A stretch of DNA of 64,000 nucleotides from Robinsoniella peoriensis (GTDB taxonomy: Bacteria; Bacillota; Clostridia; Lachnospirales; Lachnospiraceae). The translations under genes and the position numbers were made by a program. The notes beneath the pieces were generated by a model, which was not told the DNA's origin, made no database searches, and saw only the letters and a program-made list of their open reading frames with translations. Positions 8,841 through 17,888 of this stretch are shown one piece after another (the stretch's first letter is position 1; the number at the start of each line of letters is the position of its first letter). The DNA is taken from positions 1 to 64,000 of the forward strand of contig NZ_JTGN01000005.1 in assembly GCF_000797495.1 (NCBI RefSeq). The letters are read 5' to 3'.

Positions 8841-9782
8841 ATGAGTGAAACAATTGTTAAAATAGAAAATCTTGTAAAACGATACAAAGAACTGGTAGCA
8901 TTAGATCATTTCAATCTGGATATTAAAAGGGGAGAGATCTTTGGGCTGCTGGGCCCAAATGGATCGGGAAAGACAACGGCAATCAGCTGTCTCTTATCCC
9001 TGCTTTCTTATGATAAGGGAAAGATAGAGGTATTTGGTAAAACGATGCATCCGGACAGCTATGACAGCAAGCGGAAGATCGGGGTTATTATGCAGAATGT
9101 AGCCGTTTTTGAGGAACTGACAGTCCATGAAAATCTGGATTATTTTTGTGGACTGTATGTGAATGATAAACAGGAAAGGAAGAAACTGGTAGAAGAGGCA
9201 ATTGACTTTGTAGGACTTCAGGAATTTAAAAAATTTTATCCCAGAAAGTTATCCGGTGGACTTCTTAGAAGATTAAATATCGGATGCGGGATTGCCCACA
9301 AACCAGAACTGATTATCATGGATGAACCTACCGTAGCAGTGGATCCCCAGAGCAGAAACCACATACTAAGAGGAATACAGAAACTGAATCAAGAGGGGGC
9401 AACAATCATCTATACTTCCCATTACATGGAGGAAGTGGAACAGATCTGTACCCGGGTTGCCATTATGGATAATGGGCAGAATCTGGCAATTGGGACAACG
9501 GAAGAACTTAAGAACATGATCAAAGTTGGTGAAACCATCCGGATCGAAATACTGGGTCTGGAAAGCAGCATTCTGTTGAAAATCAAAGAACTTCCACATG
9601 TCTATTCAGTGGCATATGAAGAGAACGTATTAAAAATAAAGTGCAGCAGTGCGAATCATAATCTTATAAGAATATTGAATTATCTTCAGGATCAGGGAAT
9701 TTCTTTTGGCAGGGTTTTCTCAGAAATGCCAACTTTAAACGATGTGTTTTTAGAGATTACAGGCAGAGAGCTGAGAGATTAG
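8841..9782 (+). CDS. ABC-2 exporter ATP-binding protein
   Basis: 313 aa. Walker A GPNGSGKTT, signature LSGGLLRRLNIG (LSGGL instead of LSGGQ), Walker B LIIMDEPTVAVDP and switch His in YTSHYMEEV. The C-terminal extension is of the DrrA/CcmA type. An upstream in-frame ATG at 8808 overlaps the -10 hexamer of the promoter and is not credible; ATG 8841 with GGAGGG is. First gene of a three-gene exporter with two different permeases, probably a drug or peptide efflux pump induced by the two-component system. Confidence 0.94.
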   Translation: MSETIVKIENLVKRYKELVALDHFNLDIKRGEIFGLLGPNGSGKTTAISCLLSLLSYDKGKIEVFGKTMHPDSYDSKRKIGVIMQNVAVFEELTVHENLDYFCGLYVNDKQERKKLVEEAIDFVGLQEFKKFYPRKLSGGLLRRLNIGCGIAHKPELIIMDEPTVAVDPQSRNHILRGIQKLNQEGATIIYTSHYMEEVEQICTRVAIMDNGQNLAIGTTEELKNMIKVGETIRIEILGLESSILLKIKELPHVYSVAYEENVLKIKCSSANHNLIRILNYLQDQGISFGRVFSEMPTLNDVFLEITGRELRD

Positions 9783-9791
9783 GAGGGCGTT

Positions 9792-10925
9792 ATGTTTTTT
9801 CATATTTATAAATACCGCCTGAAAGGGCTGGTACGAAATTGGCAGGGATTATTTTGGACATTGGCTTTTCCCATGATTCTGGGTACTCTTTTCTTCGTGA
9901 CCTTTGGAAACTTTATGAATCGGGAAGAAAAATTACAGGCGATTCCGGTGGCAGCAGTGATGGAAAACCAGGACAGCTATTTTAAAGAACTGCTGGATGA
10001 ATTATCCAAACCGGGGGCAGACCAGATAATGAACATTCAATATACGAATGAGGATGCCGCAGGGAAACTCCTGAGTGACGGTGACGTAGATGGTGTGTTT
10101 TATGTGTCGGATACAGTACAATTAATGGTTAAAAAGACTGGAATCAATCAAAGTATTTTAAGTTCCTTACTGGACAGTTATCTCCAGGCGGAAAATATGA
10201 TTAAAAAAGCAATAAAATTAAATCCGGCTTCTGCGGAGATTATAATGAAAAATCTGAATGAAGATGTGACCGTAAATAAAGAAATAACCCTGAGCAGCGG
10301 AAATCAGGATGCAATGATGCAGTATTTCTATGCCCTTCTTGCGATGGCATGTCTGTACGGGTGTTTTCTGGGATTATACAATGCAGGATATATTCAGGCA
10401 AACCTTACCACACTGGCTGCCAGAAAGATGACTTCGCCTGTCCACCGTATGACTATGATAATGGGTGAATTTGCGGCAGCAGTCTCTGTGCAATTTTGTT
10501 CCCTGCTGATATTGATGGGATATCTGCGGTTTGTACTTGGGGTAAACTTTGGAAATAAAATACCGGCAATTCTGTTTTTGGCATTCGTCGGCACTTTACT
10601 TGGCGTATCCATGGGATTTTTTGCAGGCTGTATCGGAAGAACATCCCTGAGTGTAAAAACGGGTATCATGATTGCACTCAATATGTTTTTATGCTTTTTC
10701 AGCGGTTTATTCATAAATACAATTAAAAATGACGTGGAACAGGTCTGCCCTATTATAAACCGTATCAATCCTGCAGTGGTGCTGTCAGATGCATTTTACG
10801 CACTTGATATTTATGATACTTACGACCGCTATTTTAAGAATATTATTATATTATTGATTTTTACCGCAATATTCTGTATAGGGGGATTTTTGCTGGCAAG
10901 GAGGAAGAAATATGCAAGTCTTTAA
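9792..10925 (+). CDS. ABC-2 type transporter permease
   Basis: 377 aa. One N-terminal transmembrane segment (residues 20-40), a large external domain of about 150 residues, then five C-terminal segments, the ABC2_membrane_3 (YhgE/Pip-like) arrangement. Begins nine bases after the ATPase stop with AGGAGGGCGTT as ribosome site. Overlaps the next permease by 14 bases. Forms a heterodimeric membrane part with it. Confidence 0.9.
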   Translation: MFFHIYKYRLKGLVRNWQGLFWTLAFPMILGTLFFVTFGNFMNREEKLQAIPVAAVMENQDSYFKELLDELSKPGADQIMNIQYTNEDAAGKLLSDGDVDGVFYVSDTVQLMVKKTGINQSILSSLLDSYLQAENMIKKAIKLNPASAEIIMKNLNEDVTVNKEITLSSGNQDAMMQYFYALLAMACLYGCFLGLYNAGYIQANLTTLAARKMTSPVHRMTMIMGEFAAAVSVQFCSLLILMGYLRFVLGVNFGNKIPAILFLAFVGTLLGVSMGFFAGCIGRTSLSVKTGIMIALNMFLCFFSGLFINTIKNDVEQVCPIINRINPAVVLSDAFYALDIYDTYDRYFKNIIILLIFTAIFCIGGFLLARRKKYASL

Positions 10926-12060
10926 TTGTTTTTACAAAATTATTAAAAAAAACATAGGAGGATTATTACTTTATTTTGGGATTTTTATCGGCCTTGCAAT
11001 ATTAATGTCTAATGTTACTTCCGGTACAGAGATGCAGAGTTTTCAGGATACTAAGATACAGATAGCAGTCATTGACCGTGACGGCAGTGAACTTAGCAGG
11101 GCACTTAAGGAATATATGGGATCCAGACAGAATCTGGTTGAGATAGAAGATGATAAGGAAAAGATGCAGGACAATTTATTTGCCAGAAAAGTAGAATATA
11201 TTCTGATCATCCCTGCTGGATTTGAAGAGAAAATAAAGAATGGGGAAGAGGTTTATACCGAAAATATTAAGGTTCCCGGCTCCTATACCGGATATTTTGC
11301 AGACAGTCAGGTAAGCCAATATTTAAAATCTTTGAAAACATATTTAGCGGCGGGTTATTCGGTGACAGATGCAGCAAAAAATGTATCTGAGGATCTGGAA
11401 TTAAAAGGCCAGGTTACGCTGCAGGGGGATACAGTAAAGGCGAGTATGCCATCTGTTTACTATTATCTGAGGTATATTCCATATGCGCTGATGGCGGTGC
11501 TGATATATGGAATCAGTCCGGCACTGCGTGCTTTTCAAAACAGGGATCTGAAAAAAAGGAATGAGTGCGGTGCCATGACAATGAATCAGAGGAATAAACA
11601 GATTATGATTGCCTGCGTGGCATTTTCTGCCATCATATGGGGTGTATTTATGATCATGGCAGTCGTGCTTTACAGGGGACAGTTATTAGATGGGAACATA
11701 AAATACGGTATATTAAATACAATAGCGTTTTTATTGCTCGCAGCATCAATAGCATTTATGGTGGGCATGCTGGTAAAAAGTGATAATGCCCTTACGGCGC
11801 TGGTCAATATTATCAGTCTCGGCTTCTGCTTTATGGGCGGGGTCTTTGTTCCCCAGGAAGTCATGAGTGAAAAAGTATTGGCATTCTGTAAGTTTGTACC
11901 GTCCTTTTGGTATGTAAAAGTGAATGATATGCTGGGAGGAGCAATCGGCATTACCCACCAGATGAGAACGGATGTATGGATGGGGATTTTGGTGCAGGTA
12001 GGATTTGCAGCAGCAATTTTTGCTCTTACTTTAGTACTGATTAAAAAAACAAGAGTTTAG
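10912..12060 (+). CDS. ABC-2 type transporter permease
   Basis: 382 aa with the same topology as the preceding protein: one N-terminal helix (GLLLYFGIFIGLAILM), an external domain of about 160 residues, then a cluster of hydrophobic helices ending in a short basic tail. Conserved internal FMGGVFVPQEVM region is typical of ABC2_membrane_3 permeases. Start ATG 10912 follows AGGAGGAAGAAAT inside the preceding gene. Substrate unknown. Confidence 0.9.
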   Translation: MQVFNCFYKIIKKNIGGLLLYFGIFIGLAILMSNVTSGTEMQSFQDTKIQIAVIDRDGSELSRALKEYMGSRQNLVEIEDDKEKMQDNLFARKVEYILIIPAGFEEKIKNGEEVYTENIKVPGSYTGYFADSQVSQYLKSLKTYLAAGYSVTDAAKNVSEDLELKGQVTLQGDTVKASMPSVYYYLRYIPYALMAVLIYGISPALRAFQNRDLKKRNECGAMTMNQRNKQIMIACVAFSAIIWGVFMIMAVVLYRGQLLDGNIKYGILNTIAFLLLAASIAFMVGMLVKSDNALTALVNIISLGFCFMGGVFVPQEVMSEKVLAFCKFVPSFWYVKVNDMLGGAIGITHQMRTDVWMGILVQVGFAAAIFALTLVLIKKTRV

Positions 12061-12102
12061 ACATACCTCTGGATCATAACAGGTTAACGGTTTCGTCAGA
12101 AG

Positions 12103-12144
12103 AAGCAGTATGAGTCTGCTGCTTTTGGCGGAGCCTTTTTGCTG
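12103..12144 (+). terminator. Possible terminator after exporter operon
   Basis: AAGCAG...CTGCTT inverted repeat followed by a short GGCGGAGCC hairpin and TTTTT, 43 bases after the permease stop. Weak T-run placement, so tentative. Confidence 0.4.
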
Positions 12145-12234
12145 TTCCTGTTCTTGAAAATGCAGTGAGAAATATAATATATTCTATAATTCTATATAGC
12201 GGAATGTATTATATAAAAAAAATAATTATATATG

Positions 12235-12272
12235 TTGACAAAGTATATTATACGACATATAATATAGTCAAA
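12235..12272 (+). promoter_or_regulatory. Consensus promoter with PadR-like dyad
   Basis: Perfect TTGACA (12235-12240), 17-bp spacer and perfect TATAAT (12258-12263). The spacer and -10 lie in an AT-rich dyad, TATATTATAC and TATAATATA around a central GACA. A repressor bound here would block transcription, and the first gene downstream encodes a PadR regulator, so autoregulation is likely. Confidence 0.75.
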
Positions 12273-12321
12273 CAAAAGGTATTAGATTTACTTTTTGAAC
12301 AAAACGAGAGGAGGCGGTAAG

Positions 12322-12648
12322 ATGACTTATCAATTGGGAGCGGCACTTACAGATGCAATTGTCTTGGCGATTATTGCAAAGGGAGATACGTATGGATACT
12401 CTATTTCCCAGGAAATGAAAAAGGTAACGGATTTAAAGGAGTCTACGCTTTACCCGGTATTGAGAAGATTACAGAATCATGGCTATCTGGGAACTTATGA
12501 CCAGCCATTTCAGGGGAGGAATCGAAAATATTATTATCTGACTCCCGAAGGAAAGAAACAATATCAGCATTTTGTAGATGAATGGATTACTTATCGAGCA
12601 GGAATAGAAGAAATAATTTTGGGAGGAACTAAAAATGGGCAAGAATGA
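12322..12648 (+). CDS. PadR-family transcriptional regulator
   Basis: 108 aa, the short PadR-s2 type. Winged helix with GDTYGYSISQEM, STLYPVLRRLQNHGYL and the wing RKYYYLTPEGKKQ. ATG 12322 is chosen because GAGGAGGCGG lies seven bases upstream; an upstream TTG (12295) has no such site. Overlaps the DUF1700 gene by 14 bases. In many Firmicutes a PadR gene heads a DUF1700-DUF4097 operon exactly as here. Confidence 0.94.
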   Translation: MTYQLGAALTDAIVLAIIAKGDTYGYSISQEMKKVTDLKESTLYPVLRRLQNHGYLGTYDQPFQGRNRKYYYLTPEGKKQYQHFVDEWITYRAGIEEIILGGTKNGQE

Positions 12649-13216
12649 ATATTTGCGGACTCTGGCGCGTGAACTTCGAAAGCTGCCAAAGGAAGAGTTC
12701 AATACAGCGATGGATTATTATACGGAATATTTTGAAGATGCCGGACCGGAAAAGGAACAGGAGATCATTCAGGAACTTGGAACTCCCCGTGAAGTAGCAT
12801 ATCAGATTATTACGGATGCTGCAATTAAGCGGATGGAAGAACAGGTAGATGTAAAAAAAGGATTCAGCACTCTTTGGATCATAATATTAGGGATCTGTGC
12901 AGCTCCTGTGGCACTTCCAATGGCATTTGCGATGGTAGCCCTGTTTGCTTCTATGCTCCTGGTGGTAGTTGCGTTTGTGGGGTCTGCAATTCTGGTTGAC
13001 CTGTGTGCATTGGCCGGAGGGATTGTTACGGCATTTTGTGGAATTTACCTTTTATTTACCCAACCAGCGACCGGCATTGCATTGCTCGGACTTGGAATGG
13101 CAGCTGTTGGAATTGGAATCTTTGTAGGATTTGGAATTATCGGAATCGGCAGACGTATGGTAAAAGGGATTGGTAAAATGTTCAGAAACATTTTAAAGAG
13201 GAGGAAAAAGTCATGA
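12635..13216 (+). CDS. DUF1700 (HAAS-domain) membrane protein
   Basis: 193 aa. Residues 1-70 form the helical HAAS signalling domain (LRKLPKEEFNTAMDYYTEYF, ELGTPREVA). After about residue 80 come four hydrophobic helices rich in Gly, Ala and Val, then a basic tail ending RRKKS. Function in this family is not settled; it is thought to interact with PadR regulators and the envelope. Translationally coupled on both sides (14-bp and 4-bp overlaps). Confidence 0.9.
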   Translation: MGKNEYLRTLARELRKLPKEEFNTAMDYYTEYFEDAGPEKEQEIIQELGTPREVAYQIITDAAIKRMEEQVDVKKGFSTLWIIILGICAAPVALPMAFAMVALFASMLLVVVAFVGSAILVDLCALAGGIVTAFCGIYLLFTQPATGIALLGLGMAAVGIGIFVGFGIIGIGRRMVKGIGKMFRNILKRRKKS

Positions 13217-14394
13217 AAAAGTATCAGAAAGTTTTGCTGATCACCGCAGGATGCCTGACACTTGCAGGAGGCATTGTTATGGTAACCGGTCTTGCACTGG
13301 GTGGCAGCCTGGGATTGAGACTGACTTCAGAAGGAATTTATACTGGAAATGATCAGGGAAAATATTTAGAAGAAACAAAAAGTTTAAAAGATATAAAAAA
13401 TTTAGAAATAAGTGCGGGTTATGGCAATATCTATATAGAACAGGGGGATTCATTCCGGCTGGAATATGGCTACGATGATATGTTCGCCAAACCGGAATAT
13501 AAAGCTGATAATGGGAAGGTTAGTTTCAACCTGAAAAGTGTCCATCAAAACGGGATCAGTCTCATTGGCATCGGTAATTTCGCTAATCAGAAAAAAGAAG
13601 ATTATATTAAACTGATTCTGCCAAAAGGCATTGAATTGGATCAGCTGAAAGTACGATCAGATTATGGTGAGCTGAGTCTGAATCAGGCAGATATTAAGAA
13701 ACTGATATTAGAAGGCGACAGCGGAAATATCAATATTACGAATGTAAATATGGAAGAACTCAGTCTGAATCTGGATTATGGTAAATTAGAAATGGAAAAT
13801 TGTGTTGTTCCAGAGCTGAAGATTGATAATGATACCAGTTCCGGTGATTTGGAATTGAAAAATATTACTGCAAAAAATGTGAAAATAAGCACAGACTACG
13901 GTAATGTTACAGTTGATCAGATGAAAGCCGATCAGGTAGAGATTATGAATAACAACGGCTCTGTGGACCTGCGTAATATGGAAGGAAACACGAAAAATAA
14001 AAGAATGAATCTGCTTACAGTAAACGGTGAATACGGAGCTATCGGTCTTAGAAACGTTAAGACTAATAGTCTGAACATAGAAAGTGATTATGGAACAGTC
14101 AAAGGAACAGATATTACGGCTGTAAAAAATAATATTCGTCAGGAAAACGGAAAATGCAGTATAGATAACCTGAACACGTCAGATACTAATATCAAGAACG
14201 AATACGGTGATGTTGACCTGACTCTGGCAAAATCAGAAAAAGAATATGATTTTTATCTGGATACGGATGATGGAGAAGTCAACATTAACGGTGAGCATTA
14301 CGGAGACGATTATACCAGGGATAACGGAAAAGATAAACAGATCAGAGTAAGCGTTGAATATAACGCCAGAATCTCTATCAGCGCAGAAGAGTAG
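13213..14394 (+). CDS. DUF4097-family beta-helix surface protein
   Basis: 393 aa. One N-terminal hydrophobic segment (residues 8-30) that can act as signal anchor, then a long repetitive beta-strand region. The motif DYG or EYG followed by a short hydrophobic strand recurs roughly every 40-60 residues (SAGYGNIYIEQ, SDYGELSLNQ, LDYGKLEMEN, TDYGNVTVDQ, SDYGTVKG, NEYGDVDL), as in DUF4097 'putative adhesin' proteins. Third gene of the PadR operon; ATGA overlap with DUF1700. Probably extracytoplasmic; role unproven. Confidence 0.9.
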   Translation: MKKYQKVLLITAGCLTLAGGIVMVTGLALGGSLGLRLTSEGIYTGNDQGKYLEETKSLKDIKNLEISAGYGNIYIEQGDSFRLEYGYDDMFAKPEYKADNGKVSFNLKSVHQNGISLIGIGNFANQKKEDYIKLILPKGIELDQLKVRSDYGELSLNQADIKKLILEGDSGNINITNVNMEELSLNLDYGKLEMENCVVPELKIDNDTSSGDLELKNITAKNVKISTDYGNVTVDQMKADQVEIMNNNGSVDLRNMEGNTKNKRMNLLTVNGEYGAIGLRNVKTNSLNIESDYGTVKGTDITAVKNNIRQENGKCSIDNLNTSDTNIKNEYGDVDLTLAKSEKEYDFYLDTDDGEVNINGEHYGDDYTRDNGKDKQIRVSVEYNARISISAEE

Positions 14395-14480
14395 TTTACA
14401 ATAAGTTGATAAATTCTTGATATTTGTCTGTTAGAGTGATAGAAAAACGAAAGCAGAATTTATACGAAGGGAAGAAGCCT

Positions 14481-15503
14481 ATGAAAATTTTATCTGTCAT
14501 AGTACCTTGTTATCAATCACAGGATTATATGGAACATTGTATCAAGACCTTACTGACCGGTCAGGATGATGTGGAAATACTTGTAATTGACGACGGTTCA
14601 AAAGACCATACACTATCTATTGCACAGAAATATGAATCAAAATATCCAAACATAGTGCGTGCTATACATCAGGAGAATAAGGGGCATGGCGGAGCTCTGA
14701 ACACAGGAATTGCCAATGCAAAAGGACTCTACCTGAAAGTTGTAGACAGTGACGACTGGGTTAATCAGGAGGCATACAAAAAGATTCTGGAAGAACTGAA
14801 AGAACTAATTGCTTCAGATGAAATGCCGGATCTGGTAGTATCTAATTTTGTATATGAAAAACAGGGTGCAAAGCGGAAGAAGGTAATTAATTACCGGCGG
14901 TATATGAAAACCGGAGAAACATTTACCTGGAAAGATACCAGAGGACTTCCGGTAACCAATTATCTGATGATGCATTCCCTTATTTACCGCACTGAACTGG
15001 TGAGAAGCAGTGGGCTGGTATTGCCTGAACATACTTTTTATGTAGATAATATTTATGTCTTTCAACCCCTGCCTTATGTGCGGACAATTCGGTACCTGGA
15101 TTTAAATTTCTACCGGTATTTTATAGGAAGAGAAGATCAGTCGGTTCAGGAATCCGTAATGATTGGACGAATGGATCAGCATTACCGGGTAACCCGTAAC
15201 TTAATTGACTATATGCATAAGAAACAGTTTATGATCAAAGAACGTTCTTTGCGTAAGACGATGTATACAAATCTGAAACTGGCAATGGCAATTGCCACGA
15301 TTCTCGCAATGCTGAAAGATACACCGGACAGCGGTAAAGAACTGAAACAGATTTGGAGATATTTAAAAAATCTTGACAGCCGCATGTATCGAAAAGTGAG
15401 ATATAGCTGCATTGGTATTTGGGTAAATCTTCCGGGTAGATTAGGAAGGCGCACAGTACTTGGCTGTTATCATTTACTTCAAAGACTTTATGGATTTAAT
15501 TAA
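14481..15503 (+). CDS. Family 2 glycosyltransferase
   Basis: 340 aa. GT-A fold: SVIVPCYQSQDYMEHC at the N-terminus, nucleotide-sugar motif LVIDDGSKDHT, and the metal-binding VVDSDDWV. The C-terminal 130 residues are helical and basic without clear membrane spans. ATG 14481 preceded by GAAGGGAAGAAGCCT is preferred over an upstream GTG/ATG at 14424. Single gene; acceptor unknown, likely a cell-surface polymer. Confidence 0.9.
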   Translation: MKILSVIVPCYQSQDYMEHCIKTLLTGQDDVEILVIDDGSKDHTLSIAQKYESKYPNIVRAIHQENKGHGGALNTGIANAKGLYLKVVDSDDWVNQEAYKKILEELKELIASDEMPDLVVSNFVYEKQGAKRKKVINYRRYMKTGETFTWKDTRGLPVTNYLMMHSLIYRTELVRSSGLVLPEHTFYVDNIYVFQPLPYVRTIRYLDLNFYRYFIGREDQSVQESVMIGRMDQHYRVTRNLIDYMHKKQFMIKERSLRKTMYTNLKLAMAIATILAMLKDTPDSGKELKQIWRYLKNLDSRMYRKVRYSCIGIWVNLPGRLGRRTVLGCYHLLQRLYGFN

Positions 15504-15523
15504 TGGAATGTATCCCGGGGATT

Positions 15524-15638
15524 GTGGCATATTCCTGCCACAGACTGGGAAGCACATTATAAATGAAGGGGGCAAAGTTTGAAAGAAAAGCGCTTTCAAA
15601 CTATTTATTAAGGCAGTATCGCAGGCAGGACTGCGATA
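15524..15638 (+). other. Three successive hairpins upstream of the CmpB-like gene
   Basis: Three perfect inverted repeats in 115 bases: GTGGCA-6nt-TGCCAC (15524-15541), AGTTTGAAAG-7nt-CTTTCAAACT (15576-15602) and TATCGCAG-6nt-CTGCGATA (15617-15638). None is followed by a T-run that would make it a simple terminator, and the last sits just upstream of the ribosome site CGGGAGGTATAACT. This may be a structured leader RNA. Confidence 0.5.
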
Positions 15639-15654
15639 TGCGGGAGGTATAACT

Positions 15655-16362
15655 ATGAACACAAAGGGAAGTTTGAAAAGAGAAAGATTTGCAGTAGGAT
15701 ATAATAAATATAAAATATTTTGGATTTTTATGATGGGAGGGATAATGGGATGCATCCTGGAGACAATCTGGTGCTATTTTGCATTTGGGGAAATTTCCAG
15801 CAGAACCAGTAACCTATTCCTGCCATTCAGTTCCGTATGGGGTCTTGGATGCGCCTTATTTACTGTTTTTTTACATAGCACGAAAGAAATGAAAACTTTT
15901 AATATATTCATTAAAGGATATGTTTTAGGGGGCATATTTGAATTTATCTGCGGTTATGTCTGCCAGGTGATGCTGGGGGTTACATTTTGGGACTATTCCG
16001 GATTGCCCTTTACCCTGGGACATTATGTGAATTTAATATTCTGTATTTTCTGGGGAGTGGTAGCGATCGCCTGGGCAAAATGGGTTTATCCGCTTCTTTC
16101 CGGATTAATTGAACGGGCGCCGAGAAAAGCAGGGATATTAGTAACAAAAATAGCGGTATGTTTTATGGTAGTGACTGCAACCATATCTGGTGTGGCGCTG
16201 CTTCGTATGTCAGAGAGACAGTTAAACAGACCTGCTAAAAATGTGGTGGAAATGAGGTTGGATAAATATTTTCCCGACCATGTAATGAAAAAGTACTTTC
16301 CGAAAATGAAATATATTTCAGAACCTCATTTGAGAGGTGATGTGGTGAAATCGGATACATAA
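15655..16362 (+). CDS. CmpB-like integral membrane protein (putative ABC permease family)
   Basis: 235 aa. Matches the PF06541-type membrane family by its MMGGIMGCILETIWCYF helix with internal Glu, the LPFSSVWGLGCALF segment and GVTFWDYSGLPFTLGHYVNL. About six transmembrane helices plus a basic C-terminal tail of 45 residues. No ATPase partner is adjacent and the family's transport role is doubtful. ATG preceded by GGGAGGTATAACT. Confidence 0.85.
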   Translation: MNTKGSLKRERFAVGYNKYKIFWIFMMGGIMGCILETIWCYFAFGEISSRTSNLFLPFSSVWGLGCALFTVFLHSTKEMKTFNIFIKGYVLGGIFEFICGYVCQVMLGVTFWDYSGLPFTLGHYVNLIFCIFWGVVAIAWAKWVYPLLSGLIERAPRKAGILVTKIAVCFMVVTATISGVALLRMSERQLNRPAKNVVEMRLDKYFPDHVMKKYFPKMKYISEPHLRGDVVKSDT

Positions 16363-16451
16363 AATAAAGGAAATAATCCTTGAACCTGTGCAGTTATGAG
16401 GCGAATCATGATTTGTATTTTTTATTGATTGAAATTATCCCTGATTCATAT

Positions 16452-16484
16452 TATAATAAAAGACAAATGTTAAAGTTACTTTAA
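16452..16484 (+). promoter_or_regulatory. Promoter -10 and palindrome before MerR gene
   Basis: TATAAT at 16452-16457, followed by a perfect dyad TTAAAGT-T-ACTTTAA at 16470-16484, between the likely transcription start and the ribosome site AAGGGGGT. Probably an autoregulatory operator. Confidence 0.55.
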
Positions 16485-16506
16485 TGTATGATAAGGGGGT
16501 CATATT

Positions 16507-16950
16507 ATGGAATATAAAATAAAGCAGGTTTCTGAAATAACGGGATTACCGGCATCAACACTGCGCTATTATGAAAAAGAACAGTTGCTGCCAACTGTAA
16601 AGAGAAATGAAGCAGGTGTTCGGATTTACAATGACAAAGACCTTGACTGGATATCGATTATATCCTGCCTGAAAGCAACGGATATGCCAATAGCCGACAT
16701 TCGCAGATTTGTAGCACTGTGCGCAAAGGGAGATGTAACTCTGAAAGAACGCCGTCAGATGGTTATCGCGCATAAGCGCGTAGTGGAAAAGCATATAGAA
16801 GAACTGGAAAGCAATCTGGACCACATTAATTTTAAAGTAGAATATTATAATGCGGCATGCAGGCTGGGATCCGAGGCACCCCTTAAACAGATTAAATATG
16901 TAGAATGCGATGATCAATGTGTTGTACGATTGAAGAATGCTGCCAGTTAA
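16507..16950 (+). CDS. MerR-family transcriptional regulator
   Basis: 147 aa. N-terminal winged helix IKQVSEITGLPASTLRYYEKEQLLP and second part RIYNDKDLDWISIISCLKATDMPIADI, then a long dimerisation helix and a tail with CDDQC. Resembles AdhR/stress-type MerR proteins. Single gene with its own promoter and terminator-like hairpin. The tail cysteines could serve sensing, but this is inference. Confidence 0.92.
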   Translation: MEYKIKQVSEITGLPASTLRYYEKEQLLPTVKRNEAGVRIYNDKDLDWISIISCLKATDMPIADIRRFVALCAKGDVTLKERRQMVIAHKRVVEKHIEELESNLDHINFKVEYYNAACRLGSEAPLKQIKYVECDDQCVVRLKNAAS

Positions 16951-16954
16951 GGGA

Positions 16955-16988
16955 AAGAAAGAGAGTGGAAAATTCCATTCTCTTTCTT
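16955..16988 (+). terminator. Hairpin terminator after MerR gene
   Basis: AAGAAAGAGAGTGGAA / TTCCATTCTCTTTCTT, 16-bp arms with one mismatch and a 2-nt loop, directly after the stop. The T-run is inside the right arm only, so it may act as a bidirectional or processing hairpin. Confidence 0.6.
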
Positions 16989-17178
16989 ACTGCTGCGGTG
17001 TTTGTCGGGCTTAAAAGGGGTATTCTCCTGTTTTCCCTGTTTTAGGCAACACTTTTTTACAAAAAACACTAGACTATTTTGACGTTTTATGAGAAAATGA
17101 TATCAAGTATGGTGTTAAATATCTAACGATATGAACACGTACATATCCAAAGAATTCATTTTTGAAAGGAGTCTTAAA

Positions 17179-17871
17179 ATGATTTATTCACATGAAGTAG
17201 AAACGATGTGTAAAGTAGCGCAAGGCGTGGCTCATGGTGCTGCTCCGATCCCAGAAGAAGCAAAATGGGTAAAAGCAAAAGAAATTAAAGACATTTCCGG
17301 TTTAACACATGGTGTAGGCTGGTGTGCACCTCAGCAGGGTACCTGTAAATTAACATTAAATGTTAAAGAGGGCGTTATCCAGGAAGCATTAGTAGAGACA
17401 ATCGGATGTTCAGGTATGACTCATTCCGCAGCAATGGCTTCCGAAATCTTACCAGGAAGAACAATCCTTGAAGCTTTAAATACAGACTTAGTATGTGACG
17501 CTATCAATACAGCAATGAGAGAATTATTCTTACAGATTGTTTATGGCAGAACACAGAGTGCTTTCTCAGAAGACGGACTTCCAATCGGTGCCGGACTTGA
17601 AGATTTAGGTAAAGGCCTCAGATCTCAGGTTGGTACAATGTATGGAACTCTTGCAAAAGGTCCTCGTTATCTTGAAATGACAGATGGCTATGTTACAGGT
17701 GTTGCTTTAGATGCAGATGACGAAATCATCGGTTACCAGTTCGTAAGTTTTGGTAAAATGATGGATTTCATCAAAGCAGGTGATGATGCTAACACAGCAT
17801 TTGAAAAAGCTAAAGGTCAGTATGGTAGAGTTGCAGACGCAGTGAAAATCATCGACCCAAGACATGAATAA
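17179..17871 (+). CDS. NifU/IscU-like iron-sulfur scaffold-related protein
   Basis: 230 aa. The central part (about residues 45-110) resembles the IscU/NifU scaffold fold: GWCAPQQGTCKLTLNV, ETIGCSGMTHSAAMAS and a third cysteine in TDLVCDAINTAMREL, the three-cysteine pattern that holds an Fe-S cluster. N- and C-terminal extensions are not found in ordinary IscU. ATG 17179 with GAAAGGAGTCTTAAA is preferred over the ATG 48 bases upstream. Codon use is extremely biased, like a highly expressed gene. Lies 17 bases before the GGGtGRT gene, so the two form an operon; no cysteine desulfurase is nearby. Confidence 0.85.
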   Translation: MIYSHEVETMCKVAQGVAHGAAPIPEEAKWVKAKEIKDISGLTHGVGWCAPQQGTCKLTLNVKEGVIQEALVETIGCSGMTHSAAMASEILPGRTILEALNTDLVCDAINTAMRELFLQIVYGRTQSAFSEDGLPIGAGLEDLGKGLRSQVGTMYGTLAKGPRYLEMTDGYVTGVALDADDEIIGYQFVSFGKMMDFIKAGDDANTAFEKAKGQYGRVADAVKIIDPRHE

Positions 17872-17888
17872 TAGAGGAGGGGAAAAGA

